Assembly (NCBI GenBank): GCA_963675955.2
Contig: CAXXVR010000010.1
Location: 248,001 to 312,000, forward strand
Direction of reading: 5' to 3'
Length of the DNA stretch: 64,000 nucleotides
Source: Desulfocicer sp963675955
GTDB lineage: Bacteria; Desulfobacterota; Desulfobacteria; Desulfobacterales; Desulfobacteraceae
A program made the translations under genes and the position numbers. The notes beneath the pieces are model-generated. The model worked only from the letters and a program-made list of their open reading frames with translations, ran no database searches and had not been told where the DNA came from. Shown here one piece after another: positions 16,901-25,569 of the stretch. Position 1 is the stretch's first letter. Each line of letters starts with the position of its first letter.

Positions 16901-18522
16901 CATACAATAAACCTTTTGTTGTTTTCAATGCAAAGTTATTAACTATTCTGACCTTAATGACAATTATTGTCTTAAGCGCCAGTATACGCTATCGATTCAT
17001 TGGCATGCCCTTTGAGCGGGACGAGGGAGAATATGCCTACGCCGGACAACTCATCCTTGATGGCAAGCTCCCCTATGATCAAATGTACAGCATGAAACTC
17101 CCGGGAGTCTATGCTTCATATGCCTTGATCATGGCCCTGATGGATGAAACCCGGCAAAGTATTCATCTTGCCCTGATTTTCATCAATGCTTTGACCATAC
17201 TATTCGTCTTCCTGATGTGTCGTCATCTGTCCACCTCTGGGGGGGGACTCTTTGCAGCATGCACATTTTCAATCATTTCTCTTGGGCCTTCAGTGCAGGG
17301 GATCATTGCCAATGCAGAACATTTTGTCATTCTGTTTTCCTGTGCCGGGCTATATCTCCTGTTGAAAAGCATGGAATCCAAATCAAATTTTTATCTATTT
17401 GTCAGTGGATTATGTCTTGGAATGGGGATATTGATGAAGCAGCATGGCGTTATGTTTGCCCTGTTGGGAATTATCTGGTTCTGTATTCAAGAGCAATCAA
17501 ACAAAAAGACATTGAGATTAGCATCTGTCAGACGAGGCGTACACCTTTGTGTTGGCATTCTGATGCCCTATGGGTTTACCTGTCTTTTATATGCAGGATC
17601 AGGTTTTTTTTCAATATTTTGGTTCTGGACCGTCCAATATGCACTGGCCTACTCCGATCAACTATCGATACAATATGCATGGTCAGGATTTGTAAACCGA
17701 GCTATACCCATCTTTCAAACAGCCCCTTTGTTCTGGATTTTATCAGGTTTGGGTCTACTGGTTTCAGTATGCAACGTAAAAATTAAAAATAAGTCAATTT
17801 TCGTCATTCTTTTTGTCCTCTTGTCATTAGTTTCCATCTGTCCTGGTTTCTATTTCAGACCCCACTATTTTATTTTATTGCTTCCGGCAGCATCTATCTG
17901 TGCTGGTATTGGAATAAACAGCCTGATTGAAAAATTTTACTCGGAAAAGTCCAGCAGTTTTAAAATATTCTTGATGATTATAGTTGCCTTTTTTTGTTCA
18001 TCTCTCACATTATATCAACAAAAAGAATTCCTATTCGAAAGGACCCCAGAACAGGCCTGTAGACATTTATATTCAATAAACCCGTTCACTGAGTCCATTA
18101 AAATAGCCAGATATATAAAAGCAAATACCCAGGAAAATGATAAGGTTGCCGTCATCGGTTCCGAACCCCAGATATACTTTTATGCAGATCGTCCAGCTGC
18201 AACAGGTTTTATTTACATGTATCCCCTCATGGAAAATCATGAATTTGCATTGCAGATGCAGAAACAGATGATCAACGAGATAGAAGGCAATCGGCCCAAA
18301 TATATGATATATTTTCGCCACCAACTTTCATGGCTGCCCCGCCCTGGTTCCCACGACCTGATATTTAAATGGTTTGAAGGATATAAAAATAAAAATTACG
18401 ATCTGGTGGGTATGGTTGACATAGGTGCTGAGAAAACAGAATACAGCTGGATGCCTGATGTAAAATGGCCCCCCTCATCCCCCTACTGGGCAGCAATTTT
18501 AAAACGAAAAGCGAATCTGTAA
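16897..18522 (+). CDS. GT39-like membrane glycosyltransferase
   Basis: 541 residues with about ten membrane segments. The first periplasmic loop holds FERDEGEYAYAGQLILDGK, the D-E pattern of the ArnT/PMT clan, followed by PYDQMYSMKLPGVY. A soluble C-terminal part (ENDKVAVIGSEPQIYFYADR) is typical of the ArnT-like group. The ATGA overlap with the GT2 gene implies coupled translation and a shared lipid-phosphate sugar donor. Acceptor unknown: glycan, lipid A or pilin are all possible. Confidence 0.8.
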   Translation: MTYNKPFVVFNAKLLTILTLMTIIVLSASIRYRFIGMPFERDEGEYAYAGQLILDGKLPYDQMYSMKLPGVYASYALIMALMDETRQSIHLALIFINALTILFVFLMCRHLSTSGGGLFAACTFSIISLGPSVQGIIANAEHFVILFSCAGLYLLLKSMESKSNFYLFVSGLCLGMGILMKQHGVMFALLGIIWFCIQEQSNKKTLRLASVRRGVHLCVGILMPYGFTCLLYAGSGFFSIFWFWTVQYALAYSDQLSIQYAWSGFVNRAIPIFQTAPLFWILSGLGLLVSVCNVKIKNKSIFVILFVLLSLVSICPGFYFRPHYFILLLPAASICAGIGINSLIEKFYSEKSSSFKIFLMIIVAFFCSSLTLYQQKEFLFERTPEQACRHLYSINPFTESIKIARYIKANTQENDKVAVIGSEPQIYFYADRPAATGFIYMYPLMENHEFALQMQKQMINEIEGNRPKYMIYFRHQLSWLPRPGSHDLIFKWFEGYKNKNYDLVGMVDIGAEKTEYSWMPDVKWPPSSPYWAAILKRKANL

Positions 18523-18650
18523 AGTCAGTCAGGAAGTTAAACCACAGATTTAATGCAGGAGCATATTGAAATCAGAGGGATTGATTTTGTAAACAAATCA
18601 TTTCTGTACCCATTCTTTCCCCAGGTGGCCGGTACTGTTAGCAAGCCCAG

Positions 18651-19751
18651 TCATACCATTCCGGAAACCTCTGAAGCAGAATCATCTGGTTTCCTGGAAC
18701 TAAAAACCACCAGCAAAGCAGAAAAAAAACCTACAAGCATAACCGGAAAAATCTGCACCGCATGATTAATAAGCTGATACCCGGCAGCATCAGATCGGGG
18801 AACATCAAACACCAGCATGGCAAACATCCCACCCGCCTCCCACACCCCCCAGTATCCTGGAACAGAGGGTATGGCAATGAAAAAACAAATCACAGCCATC
18901 ACAAAGGCCAACTCCACAAACCCAAGGGAAATACCCGGCACAGCCCTGGCCACCATTAAAAATGAAAGGGCCTGGACAAACCATATTCCAAAAGACAATC
19001 CCATGACAAATATAAAGGCAAATGGGGTTTTGATCACCTCAATGCCTGTGACAAAATAATGAATAAACCTGTCCAATGGGTTCAGCAGAAACCGCTTTAA
19101 AATATCAGCAATTTTTTCAGGAAATATGGAAACATATTTTATAGAAATAGAAATGATCCGACCAGGAATTGTCCTGGTACGTTTAAAAAACAATAACAAA
19201 ACAAAGCCCAGCAACACAAAAAAAATTTTAATCATCCACCATGCAAGGGTGATTAATAAAGCACTGTTCAACTCATACTCCCCAAAGGTATAGGACAATG
19301 TTTCGGGTATGGGAATCCAGGAAATAAGAAGCGTAAAAACAACAAGCAATGTAAACAGATCAAACAAGCGCTCAAGGAGCACCGAAGACAATGCCCCGGG
19401 AAAGGAATTCTTTGTCTTTTGAGCCATCAGGACAGGCCGTGCAACCTCACCGACTCTTCCGGGAAGCGCACAGTTTAAAAGAAATCCTGTCATCAAAACA
19501 TGAAAACATGTGGAGAATTTGACCCCATGGGACAACAATATTTTCCAGCGCAGGGCGCGTAAAATACAGCTAAAAAGCACCAGAAAAACAGCCAATGACA
19601 AATAATAATAATTGATCTGGCTGATACTTGCTCTTAAGTCATGCAGGGGAACATTTTTGAATGCCATGCGGAAAAAGAAAACCGAAACCAATAGACCCAG
19701 AAAAAAAGAAAGCGCTTTTTTAAGGTAAGCGCTTTTATGTATGCTCAGCAT
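18651..19751 (-). CDS. Flippase-like membrane protein (LPG synthase TM domain family, UPF0104)
   Basis: 366 residues with about eight membrane segments. LRALRWKILL and NCALPGRVGEVARPVLMAQK are the conserved signatures of the lysylphosphatidylglycerol synthase transmembrane (UPF0104/AglD) family, without the catalytic lysyltransferase domain. Members beside glycosyltransferases are often linked to lipid-linked sugar translocation. It converges with the glycosyltransferase operon and lies 42 bp from the regulator gene, so a role in moving the polyprenyl-phosphate sugar is plausible but unproven. Confidence 0.75.
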   Translation of the reverse strand: MLSIHKSAYLKKALSFFLGLLVSVFFFRMAFKNVPLHDLRASISQINYYYLSLAVFLVLFSCILRALRWKILLSHGVKFSTCFHVLMTGFLLNCALPGRVGEVARPVLMAQKTKNSFPGALSSVLLERLFDLFTLLVVFTLLISWIPIPETLSYTFGEYELNSALLITLAWWMIKIFFVLLGFVLLLFFKRTRTIPGRIISISIKYVSIFPEKIADILKRFLLNPLDRFIHYFVTGIEVIKTPFAFIFVMGLSFGIWFVQALSFLMVARAVPGISLGFVELAFVMAVICFFIAIPSVPGYWGVWEAGGMFAMLVFDVPRSDAAGYQLINHAVQIFPVMLVGFFSALLVVFSSRKPDDSASEVSGMV

Positions 19752-19793
19752 GAAAAGTGAACTGCCATCTGTAGAAACAATCTGTTTAAACGA

Positions 19794-21203
19794 CTAATTA
19801 TCTTTCCCATCCGCATCCTCCTGCTTACCAATCCGATACCGGATAGACCGCAAATTCATACCCAGCAACTCAGCCGCCCGGCTCTTGTTCCCCCCGGAAA
19901 CCTCCATGGCCTTTCGCAAATAAGCCCCTTCAATGGAAAACAAAATTTCATCCAGATCCACCCCTTTGTCCACCTCCTCCAGATCAAACCGCCGGTCCTT
20001 GATGCCTTCAATCCATCGACGACGTTTATGTGTGGAAATGGTCAAACTTTCAGGCAAAATAATGTTGGTGGAAGACAACGCCACACTGCGCTCAATCAAA
20101 TTCTCCAGTTCCCGAACATTACCAGGAAAGGTATACTGATTCAAAAAATCCATGGCATAGGAAGAAATCCGGGAGATGTCCTTCTTCATCTTTGCAGAAT
20201 ACTTTTCAATAAAATGGTTGGCCAGAAGATTAACATCCCCGGCCCGGTCCCGCAACGGCGGCACCTTGATGGGAATCACATTAAGCCGGAAAAAAAGATC
20301 CTCACGGAAATTGCCGTCAATGACCTCATTTTCCAACTTCTTGTTGGTGGCGGAGATAATGCGCACATCCACAGGTATTTCCGAAGTGCTCCCCACAGGT
20401 TTCACAGAAGTCTCCTGGACCACCCGCAACAGCTTCACCTGCAGCATGGGGGTAAGCTCCCCGATTTCATCCAGAAAAATGGTTCCCTGGTGGGCCGCTT
20501 CAAACAAACCTTTTTTATCAGACACCGCCCCGGTGAAAGATCCCCGCATATGTCCGAAAAATTCACTCTCAATCAAAGTTTCCGGAATACCTGCACAGTT
20601 CACCACCACAAAGGCATTGTCCCGCCTGTCGCTCAAATCATGGATAGCCCGGGCAATCAGCTCTTTACCCGTGCCGCTTTCCCCGGAAATCAACACATTG
20701 GTTTTGGTATTGGCAATCTGGCGGATGAGATCATAGATGCGCACCATGCCCGAGCTGTCCCCGATGATCTTACCAAAATGGGCAAGACCTTCCTCTTTTT
20801 TGGCTCGATTGCCCCGAAGGCAATCAGGCCGCTTTAGTGCCAACCCCTTTTCAATGGAACGTTTCAGCTCCGTGGTGTTAAAGGGTTTGGGAACAAAATC
20901 AAAGGCACCTTCATTCATGGCCTCCACGGCCACCGCTGTGGTGGAAAAGGCCGAAATCATAATCACCACAGTGTCCGGATCTTTATTTTTGGCAGCCCGC
21001 AAAATATCAAGCCCGGTGAGATCCCCCAAACGAATATCACAAAGAATCATATCAAAGGACTTCTTTTCAATGATTTTAAGGGCCTGTTTCCCATTATTGG
21101 CAAGGGAAATCCCATACCCCTCCTGGGTGAGCATCACATCAAGCAACTCACGCATGCTCAGTTCATCATCCACCACCAGTATATGTGCGGAACATGTATT
21201 CAT
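19794..21203 (-). CDS. NtrC-family sigma-54 response regulator, PilR-like
   Basis: 469 residues. The receiver domain (~5-120) has the acidic pair D12-D13 and phosphoacceptor D56 in ILCDIR. The AAA+ domain has Walker A GESGTGKE, the sigma-54 contact loop as GSFTGA (GAFTGA variant) and Walker B TIFLDEIGE. The C-terminus holds a Fis-type helix-turn-helix (GGNKSRAAELLGMNLRSIRYRI). It should drive ATP-dependent open-complex formation at sigma-54 promoters; the pilin promoter at 6415 is the obvious candidate. No histidine kinase is adjacent, so its partner is elsewhere. PilR is chosen by context; other NtrC-like roles remain possible. Confidence 0.85.
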   Translation of the reverse strand: MNTCSAHILVVDDELSMRELLDVMLTQEGYGISLANNGKQALKIIEKKSFDMILCDIRLGDLTGLDILRAAKNKDPDTVVIMISAFSTTAVAVEAMNEGAFDFVPKPFNTTELKRSIEKGLALKRPDCLRGNRAKKEEGLAHFGKIIGDSSGMVRIYDLIRQIANTKTNVLISGESGTGKELIARAIHDLSDRRDNAFVVVNCAGIPETLIESEFFGHMRGSFTGAVSDKKGLFEAAHQGTIFLDEIGELTPMLQVKLLRVVQETSVKPVGSTSEIPVDVRIISATNKKLENEVIDGNFREDLFFRLNVIPIKVPPLRDRAGDVNLLANHFIEKYSAKMKKDISRISSYAMDFLNQYTFPGNVRELENLIERSVALSSTNIILPESLTISTHKRRRWIEGIKDRRFDLEEVDKGVDLDEILFSIEGAYLRKAMEVSGGNKSRAAELLGMNLRSIRYRIGKQEDADGKDN

Positions 21204-22072
21204 AAGCTCCCATTAACCAAAGAAGAGGGGGTACCCGTTTCAAACCAATAACTTTTAAAGACTTTATTATCAAGGTACAACAACACATCATAGGGGTTAT
21301 ACAAATTGTTTCCAAGGAAATTATACCCATCGTACCAAGCTTTAATCTTCTTTAAATCAAGATTCTTCAGATAATCTTTAAAAACAGTTTCCAAATCATG
21401 TTGGGTGTATCCACAGATATCCGCATAATCAGGTTTAAGTGAAATATCGGTGAGATTGTTTAATTTGCTAAAGATACTGGTCTTGCTGAACTTGGAGACC
21501 CCAGTCAAAAAAACAAATTTAAGATATCTGTCTGCATCTTTCAATACGGAATAAAAACTGCTCAACCCTTCTCTCATCTCCCCGGCAACATCCTGGGTCA
21601 AATTGTCAAGCAGGGGCTTATCATACTCGTCAACAAGGACAACCACACCAAGGTTAAATTTCTGGTTCAGCTTTTCAAGTAATTCCCTGAAACGATAGGG
21701 TAATGAAGTTGACTCAAGGGTCAAGTCATATTTTCTTGCATTCTGATTTAATATATCATTGACAGTACAATTAAACTCATCAAGGCAACGCTGGGTCCCA
21801 TTGCCAAAGCTGATATTGACGATGGGATATGCCACGGTCCAATCCCAGTTTTTTTCAAGATACAAGCCTTTAAACAACTCTTTTTCACCGGCAAAGGCCG
21901 AACGAATGGTATCCAAAAGCAAGGATTTCCCAAATCGCCGGGGCCTGGAAAGAAACCAGTAGCCATCTCCGGCATCCAGCATTTGTTTAATAAAAATTGT
22001 TTTATCGACATAACAACAATCTTCATCAACAATTTTTTTTAAAATACTTTTATTTATGGGTAGCTTTTTCAT
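21200..22072 (-). pseudogene. AAA-ATPase-like/PD-(D/E)XK-type protein, C-terminally truncated
   Basis: The N-terminal AAA-ATPase_like domain (PF09820) is clear. YVDKTIFIKQML, the Walker A-like RPRRFGKSLLLDTI, VVLVDEYDKPL (Walker B) and GVSKFSKTSIFSKLNNL are all present. Intact members are ~500-550 residues with a C-terminal PD-(D/E)XK nuclease-like domain; this copy stops at YWFETGTPSSLVNGSL, about 290 residues. Its stop codon overlaps the ATG of the regulator gene by 4 nt, so recombination probably removed the 3' half. I start it at 22072, where GGGGGC precedes the ATG, rather than at the upstream 22117. Confidence 0.8.
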
Positions 22073-22192
22073 TTTACAGCCCCCTTTCAAGTATATGCAT
22101 GATGCCAATTTTTTCAATTTGTAACTTGGGGTGAATCAATCTTTTTAAAGCAAACCCTTTCAAACCCAAGGACAGATGCGATGCTGAAGCAT

Positions 22193-22250
22193 TCTGCCCT
22201 GAACCAGTGTCATCCACGCCTCCCCTTTGACATTGCATCCCACAAAGGAC
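22193..22250 (-). pseudogene. Relic of the pyrC 3' end
   Basis: 58 bp match 23363-23420, the 3' end of pyrC, at roughly 83%, exactly 1170 bp away and on the same strand. Read in the pyrC frame it gives SFVGCNVKGEAWMTLVQGR, against PFVGFNVKGEAWMTLVQGR in the intact gene. The rest of the gene is absent. It marks an old duplication or recombination point. Confidence 0.8.
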
Positions 22251-22503
22251 AGAATTAGACTCAATAGCTCTTTCAACCCTCGGTGTTATTTTGTTCTGAC
22301 CCATTTCAATATTCCTGTTAGTACCAGAGGCATATCCTATTTTTTTCCAAATTCTGCCTGGGTAAGCCCTATATCTTTTCCATCCACATTCTTGTTAATG
22401 GTTTTGTTGATCAAACCGTGATCATAAAGCGGTTCTAAACATATTTCGTATAGGGAATCTGTGATTCAGGAGGAGAGCATTCATACTGTTTATATTGTTT
22501 AAG
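22251..22503. other. Gene-free scar region
   Basis: No intact gene. On the minus strand a short frame (about 22437-22342) reads EPLYDHGLINKTINKNVDGKDIGLTQAEFGKK before a stop. It looks like the end of a lost protein gene that I do not recognise. Confidence 0.35.
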
Positions 22504-22857
22504 CTAATCATTAGTTTGTTTAAGGTCTTCAATAAGCTGTTTTATTTTTTTGATCTGATCAGGAGTAAGATTTGCTTGGGAAGCTTTGGGAAAAATAAAG
22601 ATTAGATTAATTTCTTCATCTTCTGTAATGGCATAATATACGATCCGAAAATCACCACTTTTTCCTCTTTTTTGATCGGAAGAGGCAACCCGTACTTTAT
22701 ATATATTTCCTTCAAACCCCTGTAGACGATCCCCTTCTAAAATACCCTGTCTTAGTTTTTTGACTAAAGGGATTAAATCATCTTTAATGTGGGGATATTT
22801 TTTTTTGAGCTTTTTGGATGTTTGAGCAAAAAAAGCGGTTGTTTTGATAATAAACAT
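22504..22857 (-). CDS. RelE/ParE-superfamily toxin
   Basis: 117 residues. The first half is Lys-rich (FAQTSKKLKKKYPHIKDDL) and the core has GFEGNIYKVRVASSDQKRGKSGDFRIVYYAI, the strand-loop-strand pattern of RelE/ParE toxins with basic residues on the active face. The C-terminal helix is longer than usual. Paired with an upstream small gene 6 bp away, the usual antitoxin-first order. Type II toxins of this group usually cut mRNA on the ribosome or inhibit gyrase; which applies is not decidable here. Confidence 0.78.
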   Translation of the reverse strand: MFIIKTTAFFAQTSKKLKKKYPHIKDDLIPLVKKLRQGILEGDRLQGFEGNIYKVRVASSDQKRGKSGDFRIVYYAITEDEEINLIFIFPKASQANLTPDQIKKIKQLIEDLKQTND

Positions 22858-22863
22858 AAATAA

Positions 22864-23094
22864 TTAAAGAGTCCTTAAAAAATCTTCTGCATCTTGTAAC
22901 TCAATACCATTTTTTTTTGCATATAAAAGTTCTTCAATCCCTTTAATAATACCATCTCCAACACTTTCAAGGTCATACGTTTCATCATCACGAACTTTAA
23001 CCGTAACCGTTAAATAATCATGGCTTTTAACTTTGAACAGTTTTCTAAGGCTCGGGGGTAATTCTTCGCCTCGTATGTTTTTAGTGGTTTCCAT
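22864..23094 (-). CDS. Antitoxin partner of the RelE-type toxin
   Basis: 76 residues from ATG 23094, which follows an AGAAAGG ribosome site; the upstream in-frame ATG at 23118 is less well placed. The N-terminus (GEELPPSLRKLFKVKSHDYLTVTVKV) resembles a beta-strand DNA-binding region. The C-terminus (IIKGIEELLYAKKNGIELQDAEDFLRTL) is the amphipathic helix typical of antitoxins that wrap around RelE-type toxins. Likely autoregulates the pair. No named antitoxin family is recognised with certainty. Confidence 0.7.
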   Translation of the reverse strand: METTKNIRGEELPPSLRKLFKVKSHDYLTVTVKVRDDETYDLESVGDGIIKGIEELLYAKKNGIELQDAEDFLRTL

Positions 23095-23199
23095 ACATAG
23101 CCTTTCTAAAGTTTCCATTTTAAAAATTTTTAATATATTTGATTATAAGGCCTTTTTATAAAAAAAGCAAAATCCACTAATTTTTTCAAGGCGTAGATT

Positions 23200-23303
23200 G
23201 GCATCCTTCATATCACATCAAAACTACTTTGCACTTTTCAGGGGCGAGCACCGGAAAATGGCTATTCGCCTCATGAAAGTGTAAAGTGGGGATGAAGGAT
23301 GCC
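23200..23303. mobile_element. 104-bp near-palindromic miniature element
   Basis: The ends GGCATCCTTCAT and ATGAAGGATGCC are perfect complements. The inner arms ACTTTGCACTTT/AAAGTGTAAAGT and GGGGCGA/TCGCCTC continue the hairpin. An 8-bp duplication CGTAGATT flanks it (23192-23199 and 23304-23311). It has no coding capacity. It lies between pyrC and the toxin-antitoxin pair, and could also stop transcription from pyrC. Confidence 0.8.
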
Positions 23304-23338
23304 CGTAGATTGCCGTATTCAATTATCCGTTATATGGT

Positions 23339-24631
23339 CTAAACATCCTTTTCAAACACCACCCTGCCCTGCACCAGTGTCATCCAGGCCTCACCCTTGA
23401 CATTAAATCCCACAAAGGGCGTATTCACCCCCTTGGAAAAAAAGGTATCCGGATCAATGGTGTGATAGGCTTCGGGATCAATAATTGTTATATCCGCAGG
23501 ATTCCCCGGTTTCAGATCATTGTCAATGCCCAGAATGGCCGCCGAATTTTTGGACATTTTTTCAATCAGCCGAGAAAAGGTCAGTTTGCCCTCCTGCACC
23601 AGCCCAAGGGATAGAGCAAGGGATGTCTCAAGGCCCACAATACCAAATGCAGCCTGGTCAAATTCCACCTCTTTTTCCAGGGGGGAATGGGGGGCATGAT
23701 CCGTGGCAATGATATCCAGCGTGCCGTCAGCCAACCCATCTATAATGGCCTGTCGATCTTTTTCTGTTCGCAGTGGCGGGTTCATCTTGGCATGGGTATC
23801 GTACTGGGCCACGGCCTGGTCGGTGAGGGTGAAATAATGGGGAGCAGTTTCTGCTGTTACCTTTACACCCCGGGCCTTGCCGTGGCGGATGGCATCCACC
23901 GACTCTTCACAGCTGACATGGGCAATGTGAATGCGGGCACCGGTGAGTTCGGCCAGGGCAATGTCCCGCATGACCATGATGCTTTCAGCGGCATTGGGAA
24001 TGCCTTTGATGCCCAACTGCGTGGCGGTTATTCCTTCGTTCATGGCACCGTCCCGGGCAAGGGATAAATCTTCGGCATGGGAGATCACCGCAAGCCCCAG
24101 CCCATTGGCATACTCCATGGCCCGGCGCATCACCCTTGCATCGGCAACGGGTCTGCCGTCATCGGAAATGGCCACCATGCCCTTTTGTTTCATGTCGCCA
24201 TACTCGGCCAGGGTATTGCCCTCAAGCCCCCGGGTGATGGCACCCACGGGCAGCACCCGGCACAGGCCCAGCTCTTTAGCCCGGTTGACAATAAATGCGG
24301 TGACCTGGCTGTTGTCGTTCACAGGGGAGGTGTTGGGCATGGGGCAGATGGTGGTGAACCCGCCCCGGACGGCGGCCTTTGCGCCGGTTTCGATGGTTTC
24401 CTTGTATTCGTGGCCGGGTTCCCTTAAATGCACGTGAAGATCAATGAGACCAGGCACGGCGATCATGCCCGTGGCATCTATTTCTTCAATGTCTGTATCT
24501 TCATCGGCATCATAGATCTCATCAGGTGCCATCAACCGCTCAATAAGGCCGTCTTTGATGATGATATCCTTGTATTCTCCCTCTACGTTGCCGGGGTCCA
24601 CTATTTTTGCGCCCTTAATCCTTGTCAGCAT
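23339..24631 (-). CDS. pyrC: Dihydroorotase (type I)
   Basis: 430 residues from ATG 24631, which has GGAGGA upstream and overlaps the pyrB end by 17 nt; the longer frame upstream lies inside pyrB and is unlikely. DLHVHLREPGHEYKETI holds the HxH metal ligands and the substrate Arg. ISHAED and IAHVSC carry further His ligands and DHAPHS the catalytic Asp. It cyclises carbamoyl-aspartate to dihydroorotate in pyrimidine synthesis. Coupled with PyrB, as in many bacteria where the two enzymes interact. Confidence 0.96.
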   Translation of the reverse strand: MLTRIKGAKIVDPGNVEGEYKDIIIKDGLIERLMAPDEIYDADEDTDIEEIDATGMIAVPGLIDLHVHLREPGHEYKETIETGAKAAVRGGFTTICPMPNTSPVNDNSQVTAFIVNRAKELGLCRVLPVGAITRGLEGNTLAEYGDMKQKGMVAISDDGRPVADARVMRRAMEYANGLGLAVISHAEDLSLARDGAMNEGITATQLGIKGIPNAAESIMVMRDIALAELTGARIHIAHVSCEESVDAIRHGKARGVKVTAETAPHYFTLTDQAVAQYDTHAKMNPPLRTEKDRQAIIDGLADGTLDIIATDHAPHSPLEKEVEFDQAAFGIVGLETSLALSLGLVQEGKLTFSRLIEKMSKNSAAILGIDNDLKPGNPADITIIDPEAYHTIDPDTFFSKGVNTPFVGFNVKGEAWMTLVQGRVVFEKDV

Positions 24632-25553
24632 ATTTTTTTCCTCCTGCCACCAGATAAAACACGGCCATGCGCAATGCCACTCCATTGGTAACCTGCTCCA
24701 GAATCACCGAGCGTTTGCCATCGGCCACCACATTGGCAATCTCCACCCCCCGGTTCATGGGACCAGGGTGCATGACAATGGCGTCCTTGCGGGCCAGGGC
24801 CAGACGTTCCCGGGTAAGGCCAAACAAAGTGGCATATTCCCTTTCCGTTGGAAATAAAATAGTCTCCTGTCGCTCCTTTTGAATGCGCAGCATCATCACC
24901 ACATCGGCCCCCTCCACACAGGATTCAATATCCGGAGCCACGCGGCAGCCAAGGGTTTCAATGCCCCTGGGGATCATGGTCCCAGGAGCGGTAACAGTAA
25001 CTGTGGCCCCCATTTTGGTGAACCCGTTGATGTTGGACCGGGCCACACGGCTGTGGGCAATGTCGCCGATGATGGCAATTTTAAGGCCGTCAATGCCCCC
25101 CTTTTTTTCCCGCACGGTCATCATGTCAAGCAATGCCTGGGTGGGATGGGCATGGAGTCCGTCACCGGCATTGACAACGGAAGGGGATAATTTTCTGGCA
25201 ATGAGCTGGGCCGTCCCCGATGAAGAATGACGTATAACAATGATGTCCGGGCTCATGGCCTCCAGATTTTTCACCGTATCAATGAGGGTTTCGCCCTTTA
25301 CGATACTGCTGGAGCCCGTGGATATGGAAATCACATCAGCACTTAAACGCTTGGCGGCAATGTCAAAGGACAGCTTGGTGCGGGTGCTGGGTTCCTGGAA
25401 AAAAAGGACTATGGTTTTACCCCGCAGGGTGGGCACCTTTTTCACCGGCCGTTTATTAATCTCCTTCATGCCCTCCGCCGTGTCCAGGATCATGGTGATG
25501 TCCTCGGATGAAAGGGATGCAATATCGAGAAGATCTTTGTGTTCAAATCGCAT
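24615..25553 (-). CDS. pyrB: Aspartate carbamoyltransferase catalytic subunit
   Basis: 312 residues. FFQEPSTRTKLSFDIA is the carbamoyl-phosphate site; DGLHAHPTQALLDM and MHPGPMNRGVEI are the other family signatures. It condenses carbamoyl phosphate and aspartate. No pyrI-type regulatory subunit gene follows; pyrC does, overlapping by 17 nt. No PyrR-type attenuator could be identified upstream, where lepB ends 16 bp away. Confidence 0.97.
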   Translation of the reverse strand: MRFEHKDLLDIASLSSEDITMILDTAEGMKEINKRPVKKVPTLRGKTIVLFFQEPSTRTKLSFDIAAKRLSADVISISTGSSSIVKGETLIDTVKNLEAMSPDIIVIRHSSSGTAQLIARKLSPSVVNAGDGLHAHPTQALLDMMTVREKKGGIDGLKIAIIGDIAHSRVARSNINGFTKMGATVTVTAPGTMIPRGIETLGCRVAPDIESCVEGADVVMMLRIQKERQETILFPTEREYATLFGLTRERLALARKDAIVMHPGPMNRGVEIANVVADGKRSVILEQVTNGVALRMAVFYLVAGGKKYADKD

Positions 25554-25569
25554 GGTGTAAATGTTCCTG

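Noticed and set aside
19933..20837. Long plus-strand frames opposite the PilR-like regulator
   Set aside because: Shadow frames of a strongly conserved NtrC-type gene; the amino-acid text has no recognisable domain.
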